DNA of 64,000 nt from Hofstenia miamia (Eukaryota; Xenacoelomorpha; Acoela): assembly GCA_004352715.1 (NCBI GenBank), contig SCFE01000100.1, positions 1,190,711 through 1,254,710 on the forward strand. The letters run 5' to 3'. Shown here piece by piece: positions 46,640 to 57,838 of the stretch. The translations under genes were made by a program, and so were the position numbers. Every line of letters starts with the position of its first letter. Position 1 is the first letter of the stretch. The notes under the pieces were generated by a model. It was not told the DNA's origin. It saw only the letters and a program-made list of their open reading frames with translations, and made no database searches.

Positions 46640-46974
46640 NNNNNNNNNNNNNNNNNNNNNNNNNNNNNNNNNNNNNNNNNNNNNNNNNNNNNNNNNNNNN
46701 NNNNNNNNNNNNNNNNNNNNNNNNNNNNNNNNNNNNNNNNNNNNNNNNNNNNNNNNNNNNNNNNNNNNNNNNNNNNNNNNNNNNNNNNNNNNNNNNNNNN
46801 NNNNNNNNNNNNNNNNNNNNNNNNNNNNNNNNNNNNNNNNNNNNNNNNNNNNNNNNNNNNNNNNNNNNNNNNNNNNNNNNNNNNNNNNNNNNNNNNNNNN
46901 NNNNNNNNNNNNNNNNNNNNNNNNNNNNNNNNNNNNNNNNNNNNNNNNNNNNNNNNNNNNNNNNNNNNNNNNNN
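46640..46974. other. Assembly gap (335 N), probably false
   Basis: The 47 bases before the gap (46593-46639) recur immediately after it (46975-47021) with two differences, so the two contigs overlap and little or nothing is missing. Confidence 0.88.
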
Positions 46975-47714
46975 TGTTCCTTGGGAGAACGATAGAAAAG
47001 GGCAGAATATGCATGAAGGACAATGCTAGAGAAATTATCTGAAAGATAGAAAAACCGAATAATAAGAAAGACATACAGAGAATTATGTGATTCTTCAACT
47101 ATTATGAAACTTTTATTCCAAATATAGCTGGTAAAATGGCGAAGATGACCAAATTGATGAGGAAATCAGTGCCATTCATATGGACTTGGCGGGAGCAGGA
47201 GGAACTGGACAATATCAAAGAAGAACTGGCGAAATTACCCTCCCTCAACACAACAGATTATAACAAAAAATTCATATTAGATTGCGAAGCAAGCAAGGTG
47301 GCAATCAGAGCAATGCTTGGTCAAGTAAAGAACGGAAAAGAGGTACCCATTCAGCTCCTTAACCCCAAACTGAGGGCAAGTGAAGAAAGCTATGGCTCTA
47401 CTAAGGTAGAGATGCTCACATCGATTGAGAGTATTAAGAAATTTTGACATTTCCTCATTGGTAGAGAATTTAGAGTACAAACAGGCAATAGTGGATTGGC
47501 CTGGTTAAAGAAGTTCTCCAGGGATAAGTCCAGAATAGTGTCACAATGGATCAAATACCTAAATGAGTTCACATTTACGATTGAACACAGGAAAGGCACA
47601 CTGCATAACAACGCAGATTTCTGCACATCATTGCCTGAATACCAAAGGGATGCAGTGAAAACAGACGAAGAGAAGAAGCAATTCCAGTTCCTACCACACA
47701 CCAAGTAGGAAGGA
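46975..47714 (+). pseudogene. Inner element RT connection and RNase H, broken
   Basis: FFNYYETFIPNIAGKMAKM-like connection (47090-47140), then EELDNIKEELAKLPSLNTTD, FILDCEASKVAIRAMLGQ (first Asp), YGSTKVEMLTSIES (Glu), a TGA stop at 47445-47447 at a conserved Arg, and FRVQTGNSGLAWLKKFSRDK, where the Asp of TDNSG is replaced by Gly. The tether FTIEHRKGTLHNNADF and LPEYQRDAVKTDEE follow. The G substitution would inactivate the nuclease even without the stops. Confidence 0.87.
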
Positions 47715-48985
47715 TTGCCAGAGATAAATGTGGACAAAAAAGGTCAAGCAGTACTACTGATACTGATGAGGGAAGAGATATCTGAACAAGAAATAGTAGA
47801 CAAACAAAGAGATGACATAATTCTTGGTGAAATCATAAAAAAGATCAGGGAACCTCGGACAACACTATCCAAAATAGCAGCAGGATATTACAAACACTAT
47901 AAATGGAGAATCAACAGGAATGGGCTATTATAAGTCAAAGCTGGTAATAACCAGATTGCAATTCCTGATTACTTTAAAAGAGAACTAATACAAAAATACA
48001 TGAGAAAGGTCATTTGGGAATTACACAGACAGAGAAGACATTCAATGCAAGATTCATAATGACAGCCATGAGGAAAGTAGTCAAGGACATCATTAATAAA
48101 TGCACGACATGCCTCCTCAATAATAAACAACACTTTCCGACACAAAGAGCGCCATTAGAGAAAATTATTGCAACTCAACCTAATGAAATAGTCCACATAG
48201 ACCTGGAAATGCTATCAAAGGACGCAGAAGGTTATCAATATTTACTAGTAATGGTAGATAATTTTACTAAGTATGCAAGGATGGTCCCAATGCGGAATAC
48301 CACGGCAGAAACCACAGCAGAAATAGTCTTAAAAGAATGGATACTGTGACTAGGACCAATGGAAACAATTATAACAGATAAGGGGCCCTAATTCAAGAGT
48401 GGACTTTTCCAGGAAATGGCAAAGCTCCTGGAAATTGCAAACAAACAACTGCATATCATCTGCAGGCCAATGGAGCAGTGGAGCAACTCAATCAAACACT
48501 AATCAAGCTAATCAGAGTTGCAACAATGAGGATAGGAGGAAGCAGATGGAGAGAGGTTATTGAAATGATTGAATACTACTATAACACCTTGGTTCATGCA
48601 ACAACTGGAGTCTCACCATTCGAGGCAATGTTCAGAAGAGAAGCTGCGACCCTGCTTTCAATGCAATACACCAACTACAGTGGAAAGTTGGACAACACAT
48701 ATGTACAACAACTGAAAGACCAAATTACGGGGATCCACAAAATGATGTGTCACAATATAAAAAAATCAGCAGTGAGACAGCAATGCAATTACAATAAAAA
48801 AATCTACATTCCCGCACACAAAGTAGGAGATAAGGTATACACATTCACACCAATTAAACTCACAGACACAAACCAAGTCTGGAAGTTGAAAACGGTATGG
48901 TCTGGCCCCCACATGATAACACAAACACTACCGAACAATGAATATATGTTAGACAATAATAGACTATTACATTTTTAAAACCTGA
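47715..48985 (+). pseudogene. Inner element integrase, broken
   Basis: Tether PEINVDKKGQAVLLILMREE, then the zinc domain: IHEKGHLG-type His pair (about 47998-48025, frameshifted) and INKCTTCLLNN with the Cys pair (48091-48123). Core: VHIDLEMLSKDAEGYQYLL (first Asp), MVDNFTKYARMVP, GPMETIITDKG with the second Asp, and ANGAVEQLNQ with the Glu (about 48466-48495). All three catalytic acids are present, but TGA (48347), TAA (48388) and frameshifts break the gene. The C-terminal GPY/F-type block is VWSGPHMITQTLPNNEYML, then LLHF-stop-NLKRA. Confidence 0.89.
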
Positions 48986-49133
48986 AGAGGGCAACAGCAG
49001 ACATTGAAGATATGAAGATAGATGAGAACACAAAATTCAAAATATGCCTAATTAATGGCAACGAAATTATATACAATATATATGATTTAGACAGCCTACA
49101 TGAAAAAGAATTCAACAATGAATATACAGCAGA

Positions 49134-49744
49134 NNNNNNNNNNNNNNNNNNNNNNNNNNNNNNNNNNNNNNNNNNNNNNNNNNNNNNNNNNNNNNNNNNN
49201 NNNNNNNNNNNNNNNNNNNNNNNNNNNNNNNNNNNNNNNNNNNNNNNNNNNNNNNNNNNNNNNNNNNNNNNNNNNNNNNNNNNNNNNNNNNNNNNNNNNN
49301 NNNNNNNNNNNNNNNNNNNNNNNNNNNNNNNNNNNNNNNNNNNNNNNNNNNNNNNNNNNNNNNNNNNNNNNNNNNNNNNNNNNNNNNNNNNNNNNNNNNN
49401 NNNNNNNNNNNNNNNNNNNNNNNNNNNNNNNNNNNNNNNNNNNNNNNNNNNNNNNNNNNNNNNNNNNNNNNNNNNNNNNNNNNNNNNNNNNNNNNNNNNN
49501 NNNNNNNNNNNNNNNNNNNNNNNNNNNNNNNNNNNNNNNNNNNNNNNNNNNNNNNNNNNNNNNNNNNNNNNNNNNNNNNNNNNNNNNNNNNNNNNNNNNN
49601 NNNNNNNNNNNNNNNNNNNNNNNNNNNNNNNNNNNNNNNNNNNNNNNNNNNNNNNNNNNNNNNNNNNNNNNNNNNNNNNNNNNNNNNNNNNNNNNNNNNN
49701 NNNNNNNNNNNNNNNNNNNNNNNNNNNNNNNNNNNNNNNNNNNN
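49134..49744. other. Assembly gap (611 N)
   Basis: Inside ORF3 of the inner element, between the DSLHEKEFNNEYT block and the block after HPYF. The outer copy (58525-59460) shows what this region would encode. Confidence 0.93.
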
Positions 49745-52692
49745 AACCCTACATCCTTACTTCATGGGAACATTAAAGATGCATTACAATGCATTTGCAA
49801 AATTATCCCCAGAAACAAAAACCCACATACAGAAAGTTGCGAGAACTGAAGGGAAGAATCTACTGATAGTGCTCAATGCAAATAATAGACTAAAAGTGAA
49901 TGTGATTATAAGCTACCCTCAAGAGATGAAGGAAACATTAGAAAGACCATACATGCAAAGCACAGTGCACATCGTATTTGACAATGAGTTCACACTGGAC
50001 ACAACGCAAACCATAATGGCGTATAAAGACAAAATAGCTGAAATACCAGAAATAAACATTGATGAAGAAAATCTTTTGATTATGCATGTACTGAAACAAA
50101 AAGAATATACAAAAAACTTGGAGAAGAAAATAGATGAAACAACAAGAATGGTGAGAGTACAAAACGTCAGAGTAGTAATAAAAAGACATCCCTGAGCACT
50201 TAAAAGAAGCATGCATGTCAGCTGAAAATATCTTCCCATGAGAAAGAACACCAAGAACTACGACAATCCCAGAGTTAATATGATTTGATCTACAAATAGA
50301 TTATTGGGCACAAATCTACAGAATTATGGTAGATCCATGCATCATGATTGACCTCTACAGACAAACAAAAACAATAGAGTTAATGTCAGACACAGATGGA
50401 ATAGAAAAGGCCAACACACTATTCATAAAGTGCAGTCTGACACAAAGACAAGAGCATCTCCAGCAAATCCAGATAATATGGAGAAACATGAAACTACAAC
50501 AAAAAGTAGGGGAAGGTTGGCCAGAAATAAAAATCAAAGCACCATCATGAAAGTTTCACAAGTCAGTGGAAATAGCATTAACAGAGGTGAACAAAGCCTA
50601 TGAGCTTAACATGAAAAAAGATTTCAAACAGTTATTATTTGAAGAGAAGAATGCACCAGATGTATGCTACAGAACAATGGCGTGGATACTAGGAATTTTT
50701 ACAACCAAAGAGGCAGAACTGCAACGCCCAATCTCGCAACATACCCGCTGTAGGTTAGCAAAAGTGAAAAAGTACGAGATAGTGATAGCTCTGATAAATA
50801 TGCAAAGAAAAAATTGGCTACTAAAAGGTCATACAGGAAAGCTGGAGTCACTGAATAGATCAGAAAAGCCAGTACAGACAATGGAAAAAATACTTAGTCA
50901 AATGATAATGAATGAAAATCCGATGGGAAAAATATCAGTGATAAGCATTGCTAGCAAGACAGGGATATGCCCCAGCAAAATTACGATATTTGATGAACCA
51001 ATGAAAAAATACATGGGGGAGTGACATCTGAAACACGGATAAAACAATTGGAACATCAACCATGGCTGACAACAAGAAAAATTATCAAATGAAAATTGGC
51101 AAGCACAGACGAGATTAGAAAAACGTTAGTGCAGAAAGATGTGCAGAAGATCCTCAACCGCGAAATGGAAAGATATGAATGAGACAGCCTGTGGTGCACA
51201 TTCACAAAAATCATACAAATTGCGGAAATGATGAAACAAGGGGGCATAACAGAACCAGTGGAGGTCTGTGAAATGGTTACAAAATCCCAAGCAGAGATGA
51301 TAGAAGAAGAACAATTGTTAACATCCTCAAGATTACTATTATCTCCTAAAACGCAGCAGACAATTGACAAAATAAATATAGAGAAATGGGGAGAAATCAG
51401 CCCAGCAAGAACAATAGAATGGATAGATATTGATGATGAACGGTTCCTAGTTGAGATCAAAGTCATCAGGGAAGCTAGAGATATCAAAGAAAGAAACTTC
51501 CAAAACATCAGAGAACAACAAACAGTGGCAACAATGAAGCTCATGTTTATGGAAGCATTTACACAAACAGAATTGGAAGAACTACTGAAACCATACAATC
51601 AACTAGCTGTAGATGTTGAATGTATAACAGCAAGAATTGACATCAAAGAAGAAATATGATTAAAATTAAGCCAAAGGGGATTAACACAAGCATTTTGGAA
51701 TACTATCCCAGAAGCTAAAATGAATTACCCCTCCACAATAGGCTTAGCAATGGCACCAACTATGGAAGGCCCATACCCACACATTGAGAGGCAAATAGAA
51801 ATGAAGATTCTAATCTGCACACCACTGGAAACTATTGTGATACCAATGGTCCTCCCATGATGGAGATTAACAAAAGAGGTTAAAGTGGCAAAAACATTCC
51901 TACACAAATGCAAGTCATATGTGAACAAAGAAAGAAAAGCAAAAGCTATGATAGAACAAGATGACTTGAAAAAATCAAAGGAGATAATGCTACAAAACAA
52001 CAATAGAGAGAGGGTCTACATTGAAGGCACAATAATGCCAGATCAACTCTACACACAAGGGAGACCCATTAACATACAGCTGCAGGATCTCAGAAAAGAA
52101 ATAGAAGAATGGAATCCAAGAGCAATAATGCTATTCTCCAGAGTAAATGATATCATATGGACAGACATCTGGGAAAGAAAGTACCACTACTATGATGTCA
52201 CAAAGAGAGTAGAAATTGTTACAATGATGCAGATCAACAAGAATGATCCTAACAATATAAATGAAAAAGGAGTAAGAGACAACAATAGTTTCTTCTACAA
52301 AGATGTGGCAAACACCCAGAGTCTACAAAAAGTATTTATGTTCTTCTATCCCAACAATCAAATCAGGGAAGATCTAGCCCATATGAGCAGTGCTGATGCA
52401 CAAATGACATTGATGATAGGAATCAAAGGAATACAACTGTACCACAAGTACTACGAAATATTCTCTCAAAAGATCAATGAACTATGAGAAATCATGCAGA
52501 TAGTGGAGGATATTTGAGAAACATGATTCCTGAAATATGCTAATACACTAATTATGGAAAGAGAGGTGCTTAAGATGACCAAACAAACCAAATTCGAAAA
52601 AACCATGTGGGCCAATCAACAGGCTGAATCAATAATTTGGAGGGCGGATGCTTTAGTGCATGGTGAGCAAGCTGTGCTAAAAATAACTCAAG

Positions 52693-52704
52693 CTGAGGAG
52701 GGTG
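52693..52704 (+). promoter_or_regulatory. Polypurine tract of the inner element
   Basis: CTGAGGAGGGTG directly precedes the LTR start TGTAGCATC. Compare CTGGAGGAGGAG in the middle element and CTGGGTGGGCG in the outer. Confidence 0.75.
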
Positions 52705-53841
52705 TGTAGCATCATCTACATAAATCTCAAACAAGCTACAAAACATTGAGCAGAGGGGATTAAGATCAAAGAAAAGATGATTAAAAATATTGTAATCAAA
52801 TCAATTTGAGTCATTTAAGATTCATTTGTATTATGCAACTAAGAAACAACATGTGTCAAAAAAGAGAGATTTGTATCTGTCAATAAAAATACTTTTGACT
52901 AAATGAGGGGGCAAAGTCGCTTCCGTTATTTTTTGCCACCATCTTGGCAGAAGTTTAAATTTGAATCAACAGGTACTTTTCTGAATTTACTATAAATAGA
53001 TTAAAAACCTTGTAAGAGTTTGATAAAGAATTTTACTTGGAATTCTTATTTTGTTTCACATTAATGGTTTGATTATTTAATACAATGTTGAGCTAATCAA
53101 GCAGTGTTTAGTAGTAGTCTGAATCCATCACAGGGAATGATTCTAGGGTCTCTGTGCCAGATCACAAAAGTGCACATAAGTTAGGTATGGGGGTTTTCTC
53201 TTTATTAGCCAACTAGCATTTCATTGTTACATGTATTAAAATAATTAACTGTCAACAAAAAGTTAGATGACTGAAACCTAGGAGATATATTAATACTTTT
53301 TTAGATCTGAATTGATTACCCATAAGTGACTAATAAAGTGACCGTACATGTACTAAATTATAAATGTAAGTTAGGAAGTTGTTTGAACAAAACATATTTA
53401 AATAAGCAAATATATTTTCAGTAATGGCTACATGTAATATTTAACAAACAACTAGTAACAAGTCAGGTTGTGAATAGATAGAACACTTTCACAAAATAGA
53501 GTTTAAGTCGAGTTGTGCTGTGCCTTGAGTATGCACTGAGCTAAAGTAGGGTACACATAAACTGTATTGATTGAGCTGAGAAGTGACACTCAACCAACAA
53601 TGGAATGGTGAAACTGGATGTGGAGATCCACTTTGGGCAGATGCCCATTAAAAGATCATTACAGAGATTACCGCATGGCTCTGTCACCTAAATAGTGAAT
53701 GGTTAATTCCAGGTTACATAAGTTAATGGAAGCAACAGATCAAGCAGTATGTAACAAGTAAATCCTTACCTGCAATAACCCAACTAACATTATACAGTAA
53801 CAGTAGATATACAGTGATAATGCCTGGTAGAGGATATTACA
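52705..53841 (+). repeat. 3' LTR (family 1) of the inner element, 1137 bp
   Basis: Starts TGTAGCATCATCTAC and ends GAGGATATTACA. Its last part equals 44051-44230 before the primer-binding site. It contains GGATCTCCACATCC-type stretches (as reverse complement in the solo copies at 28366 and 39595). The next base, 53842, is already the middle element's RT. Confidence 0.92.
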
Positions 53842-54201
53842 CCATTATCTTTTGGAGATCTTTCTTTTTTGGGGCTGCTTATGTTTTGTACCATTTCTTT
53901 GGCAATATTTTTCATCTTGATCCTTCCTTTTTCTATTTCCCTTCCTAGGAACACAACTTGTGTTTTTAGAATTCCACATTTTTCCCATTNCCCAACTAAC
54001 ATTATACAGTAACAGTAGATAAACAGTGATAATGTTTGGTAGAGGATATTACACCATTATCTTTTGGAGATCTTTCTTTTTTGGGGCTGCTTATGTTTTG
54101 TACCATTTCTTTGGCAATATTTTTCATCTTGATCCTTCCTTTTTCTATTTCCCTTCCTAGGAACACAACTTGTGTTTTTAGAATTCCACATTTTTCCCAT
54201 T
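53779..54201. repeat. 211-bp duplication across the LTR/RT junction, single N
   Basis: 53779-53989 is repeated at 53991-54201. Both contain the same insertion junction. The second version carries the variants GATAAA and GTTTGG that also appear at about 63880-63905, so two haplotypes are present. Confidence 0.92.
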
Positions 54202-54845
54202 CACTCTCAATCCAGCACTGTGTAGAATTTTTAGTGTTCTGTCCAATTTGTTGATGTGGTTCGTATCATATCACTTGCTATTAAAATGTCATCTATGTAT
54301 GTGCTTATTCTGTCTTCCACTTTCCTGTTGTTATGCTTAAGGACCTTTGTTACATACCTTTGGAACATTACATTGCACAATATGAACGCCATGTACATCC
54401 ACTCAAACAACCCATAGGGTGTTATGAAAGCTGTTTTTCTATGTCCTTTGGCTACATCAGTACCTGCCAATATGCTTTATTTAGGTCCAAGCAGGTTCAG
54501 TATTTATGTTTGCTGGTTTCATAGATTATGTTCTTGATTCTTGGAAGAGGATATGCATCCTTTTTGGTAATATTGTTCAACTTTCTGAAAGCAATGCAGA
54601 GTTTATGTTTGTTCACTTGTTTGATGAATACCATTGGTGCTGCATAGGGACTTTCACTTGGTCTGATGATTTTGTTGTCTATCAATTTGTTTAGAATTTT
54701 ATTGTTGTCACCTTTGAGATTCTCTGGCACCCTCTTGCATGGTAGGCATATTGGTTTGTCTGTTGTGGTGACAATTTTGTGTGTCTCTCCTATGGCCTTG
54801 CCCATGCTAATTTCTCTGAAATTGAAGATTTTCTTGTTTTCATAG
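53842..54845 (-). pseudogene. Middle element reverse transcriptase, cut by the inner element
   Basis: Minus strand: AIGETHKIVTTTDKPICLPC, IIRPSESPYAAPMVFIKQ, KLCIAFRKLNNITKKDAYPL (54805-54500), FITPYGLFEWMYMAFILCN, MFQRYVTKVLKHNN, and STYIDDILIASD with intact YIDD (about 54300). Then VVFLGREIEKGRIKMKN and the break at SPKDN (53842). The TLDL..AYWQV block is frameshifted: AG.TDVAKGHRK is readable at 54470. The rest of pol resumes at 42511. Confidence 0.87.
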
Positions 54846-56374
54846 TATTTTTGTTCTGTTTAATCCTTTTATCACCATTTTACTTATGGTTGCCATTGAT
54901 ACTGCTGGGGTTGCTTTTATGATTGTTCATTTTTCATTTATTCTGGCATTGTTTTCCATTGTAATCTGGATTGCCAGTCACCTCCTTATTATTCTATCTA
55001 AGGAGTCTTCTGAATCATATTTTGTTTCAAATTGTTGCCATAATGCCTTGGGTAAGCCTTTTCAAATGTGTGAGAACAGATCATATTTAAAATAGGTTAA
55101 TTCTTGTGAGCTTAACTTTAGTAATTGTTCTACTTTTGACATGTAATTTCTTAAATCATCTCTCTTGTTCATTTGGATTCCATTAAGGATCATTCTGTAT
55201 TGGCTTTTGAAACTTTCATCATTGTAGTAAGTTTGATAATTGCCAATCAGTTTTTGTAGTTTATTTTTGTTTCAATATCTAGTAATAAGTAGTGTTAGTA
55301 TGCCATGCCTCCTGGATAAAGTGGGAATTGTGCAGCTGCTGCATTTTGTGTTACTTTGCTTGCTTTCATGCACATTTCAAATATCTGCAGCCATTCATTA
55401 ATTGTTGGTGATTGGGTGTTTACTCTTCCTGTAAATTTTAGAATTGCTTTGCATGCCAGTATATTGATTTTGTCTTCATCTGATAATATTGTATTTTTGA
55501 ATGTTGGTTTTGGTTCTGTTGGTTTTTCACAGTTTGCTTTTACTTGTTGCATTATGTTTTTTTTACCATTTTTTCTATAAATTCTTCTTCTGTTTCATTT
55601 GGTTTGCTGATATCTGCAATTGTGTCATTTGAGAGTTTTCTTTTGTTTAATTCTTCTGGTTTTTCTGTTATTGTTCTCTATTGTTTTCATTTTGTCTGCT
55701 TTTGTGTTATTTATTTTGTTGTTATCTAGTATCATTAATCTTAGTTTGTCTCTGAGGTTGTTAATTTCAATTTGTTTTATTGCATTTTCTTCTCTTACAC
55801 ACACACTTTAATTGTGCATTTTGCCCATCAATTGTTGTAGCCTTTCATTTGGATTTTTATTTCTGTGTTTGCCTCAGGAAGTTTTTCAATTTGTTTTTGA
55901 AATAGATTTGATTGCTTGCTTAATCTGGAGGTTGTGTCATTTTTCATTTTGCTAATTAGTCTTTCTTTTTCAATGTTTGCTGCTTCTGCTTCAAACATTC
56001 TTTGTGTTAGCTGTTCAATGTGTATTGTTAATTGATTTCTTGTTTTTGATAATTGTTTGAGTTAGTTCAGCTATTGTTGGTTCATTTTTGATTTCTACTG
56101 ACTGTAGTATCATATTGGTGGGAGAAGTTTCACTTTCAGGTGACATTGTTATGTCTTGTGTTTGGGGAGTTTGTACTTAGAGAGTTTTCTGTGTTTTCAC
56201 TATACTTTTGTTTTTCTTTCTAGAGTTTACCATGTTTACTGTTAGCTTGGAGTAGTCCTTATGTTGGTCTCCAGTTTCAACTTTGGTCTTTAATGTTTGG
56301 TTTGCTATTTGGAATTTACTTTCTGTCCCTTTCATATTTTTCTTCATTATTCTGAGTGATTCAAGAAGAAACAA
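54846..56374 (-). pseudogene. Middle element gag, broken, lacking knuckle and protease
   Basis: From the right: MFLLESLRIMKKNMKGTESK (56374) and K/T-rich N-terminus, SPESETSPTNMIL, a long K/N/Q-rich coiled-coil-like stretch with many stops, then the capsid frame 55552-55295 with INILACKAILKFTGRVNTQ and PTINEWLQIFEMCMKASKVT. Later MILNGIQMNKRDDLRNYM and FSHI-stop-KGLPKALWQQ (about 55190-55030), capsid C-terminal blocks. At about 54850 the sequence passes directly into the FREISMGKAIGETHK block of RT, so the zinc knuckle and protease are deleted. Confidence 0.75.
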
Positions 56375-57838
56375 CTATCTTAACTTGAGTCTGTTGTTTT
56401 TCCTGCTGTTTTTTAGGTACCATATAGGAATTTATAAGAAGTACATCTTCTTGAATTAGTTTCCTCTATTTCTTCTTTGCATTGTAAAGCACCTGTCATG
56501 GTCACCATGTAGAATTGTGTCAACCCTGATTTTAGGTGAAATAGTTGAAATTGCTAGTACAATTTTGTTTCTATCATGCAGATAACAGGTGTGAGGGATT
56601 CAGGGATTACTCCCTGTCAGATTGTATAAATATTACACCAGTGGTTCTGGTTTAATCTACTTTTCCAATCTTCTTAGGTGGGAAGCAATGGATGGTAGCA
56701 AGTTTAAACTGTATGCTGATTGATGCAAGAGAGAGAGTTCCAAGTTGGTAACAGCTCCAATTGTCTTGGAAACTGCAGAGTTTGCCAACAGACCTCACAG
56801 CATGTGGATAATGTTCTCAGTGATAATGTGTGATTTGTGACCTATTAATTTAGATCATTGATTGCCCTTGTTATTGCTATTTTGTAAATCAAGGAAGGTA
56901 GAGTAACCCTGATGCATGATATTTGAATGTCAATTGATATACAATTAGATAAGTTAACAATATAAACAAATAAGCTAACTGGCTATGATCATGGCTCTGA
57001 GGCACCTCATAGTGTATACCATGTTTACTGTTATTTAAAAGTAAGAATTATGTATCTAAAAAGTTTCAACTTTGGTCTTTAATGTTTGGTTTGCTATTTG
57101 GAATTTACTTTCTGTCCCTTTCATATTTTTCTTCATTATTCTGAGTGATTCAAGAAGAAACAACTATCTTAACTTGAGTCTGTTGTTTTTCCTGCTGTTT
57201 TTTAGGTACCATATAGGAATTTATAAGAAGTACATCTTCTTGAATTAGTTTCCTCTATTTCTTCTTTGCATTGTAAAGCACCTGTCATGGTCACCATGTA
57301 GAATTGTGTCAACCCTGATTTTAGGTGAAATAGTTGAAATTGCTAGTACAATTTTGTTTCTATCATGCAGATAACAGGTGTGAGGGATTCAGGGATTACT
57401 CCCTGTCAGATTGTATAAATATTACACCAGTGGTTCTGGTTTAATCTACTTTTCCAATCTTCTTAGGTGGGAAGCAATGGATGGTAGCAAGTTTAAACTG
57501 TATGCTGATTGATGCAAGAGAGAGAGTTCCAAGTTGGTAACAGCTCCAATTGTCTTGGAAACTGCAGAGTTTGCCAACAGACCTCACAGCATGTGGATAA
57601 TGTTCTCAGTGATAATGTGTGATTTGTGACCTATTAATTTAGATCATTGATTGCCCTTGTTATTGCTATTTTGTAAATCAAGGAAGGTAGAGTAACCCTG
57701 ATGCATGATATTTGAATGTCAATTGATATACAATTAGATAAGTTAACAATATAAACAAATAAGCTAACTGGCTATGATCAGGGCTCTGAGGCACCTCATA
57801 TGTATAGTAACTCTTATTATTTAAAAGTAAGAATTTGT
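56273..57838. repeat. 789-bp tandem duplication covering gag leader, PBS and LTR end
   Basis: 56273 to about 57050 is repeated from 57062 to about 57838 with near identity and no N between. It includes the primer-binding site and LTR terminus. Either a genuine tandem duplication or an unmerged overlap. Confidence 0.9.
56492..56507 (-). promoter_or_regulatory. Primer-binding site, middle element
   Basis: Minus strand TGGTGACCATGACAGG immediately after the LTR end ATTCTACA. A duplicate lies at 57281-57296 in the tandem copy. Confidence 0.7.

Larger units (their letters stand above)
49000..52704 (+). pseudogene. Inner element ORF3 (uncharacterised extra ORF), best copy
   Basis: Function unknown. 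It continues in the same frame after the pol C-terminal block (stop at 48976 is TAA where the middle copy has Gln), so it may be a C-terminal extension of pol rather than a separate gene. The region is about 3.7 kb including a gap. Frames: 49012-49133, 49764-50195, 50326-50550, 50566-51024, 51228-51659, 51885-52487, mostly separated by single stops. Conserved blocks: STVHIVFDNEF, IWRNMKLQQKVGEGWP, AFTQTELEELLKPYNQLAVD, VYIEGTIMPDQLYTQGRPI, IMLFSRVNDIIW, KRVEIVTMM, DLAHMSSADAQMTLMIGIKG and YHKYYEIFSQKINEL. Rich in K, E, I, N, Q; no signal peptide, transmembrane span, cleavage site or glycosylation-rich domain expected of an envelope. Followed closely by the polypurine tract. Confidence 0.75.
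44051..53841 (+). mobile_element. Inner Ty3/gypsy-type element (LTR family 1)
   Basis: Plus strand, best preserved of the four. The 5' LTR end is 44051-44230 (start hidden in the gap), then primer-binding site 44231, gag coiled coil 44640-45160, RT 45681-46639, RNase H 46975-47700, integrase 47715-48975, ORF3 49000-52700, polypurine tract and 3' LTR 52705-53841. It sits inside the RT of the minus-strand middle element: the middle element's RT stops exactly at 53842. Three gaps interrupt it. The frame is broken by about a dozen stops. Confidence 0.86.

Noticed and set aside
49919-51598. Minus-strand Ser/Cys/Phe-rich frames
   Set aside because: Antisense of the inner ORF3, which is supported by three other copies.
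52100-52470. ORF3 C-terminal region as an SGNH/GDSL-type esterase (VND and DLAH resemble GxND and DxxH)
   Set aside because: The G of GxND is not conserved among copies (RVND, GINN, GGMD, RANN), the DxxH Asp is lost in the outer copy, and no GDS block with the catalytic Ser was found.
33293-52500. Reassigned genetic code in which TGA is read through
   Set aside because: TAA and TAG stops and frameshifts are also frequent, TGA falls at Arg and other positions inconsistently, and the PLAT-like gene has a normal frame.
49000-52704. ORF3 as an envelope gene
   Set aside because: No signal peptide, transmembrane anchor, protease cleavage site or cysteine pattern; composition is charged and K/E/N-rich.
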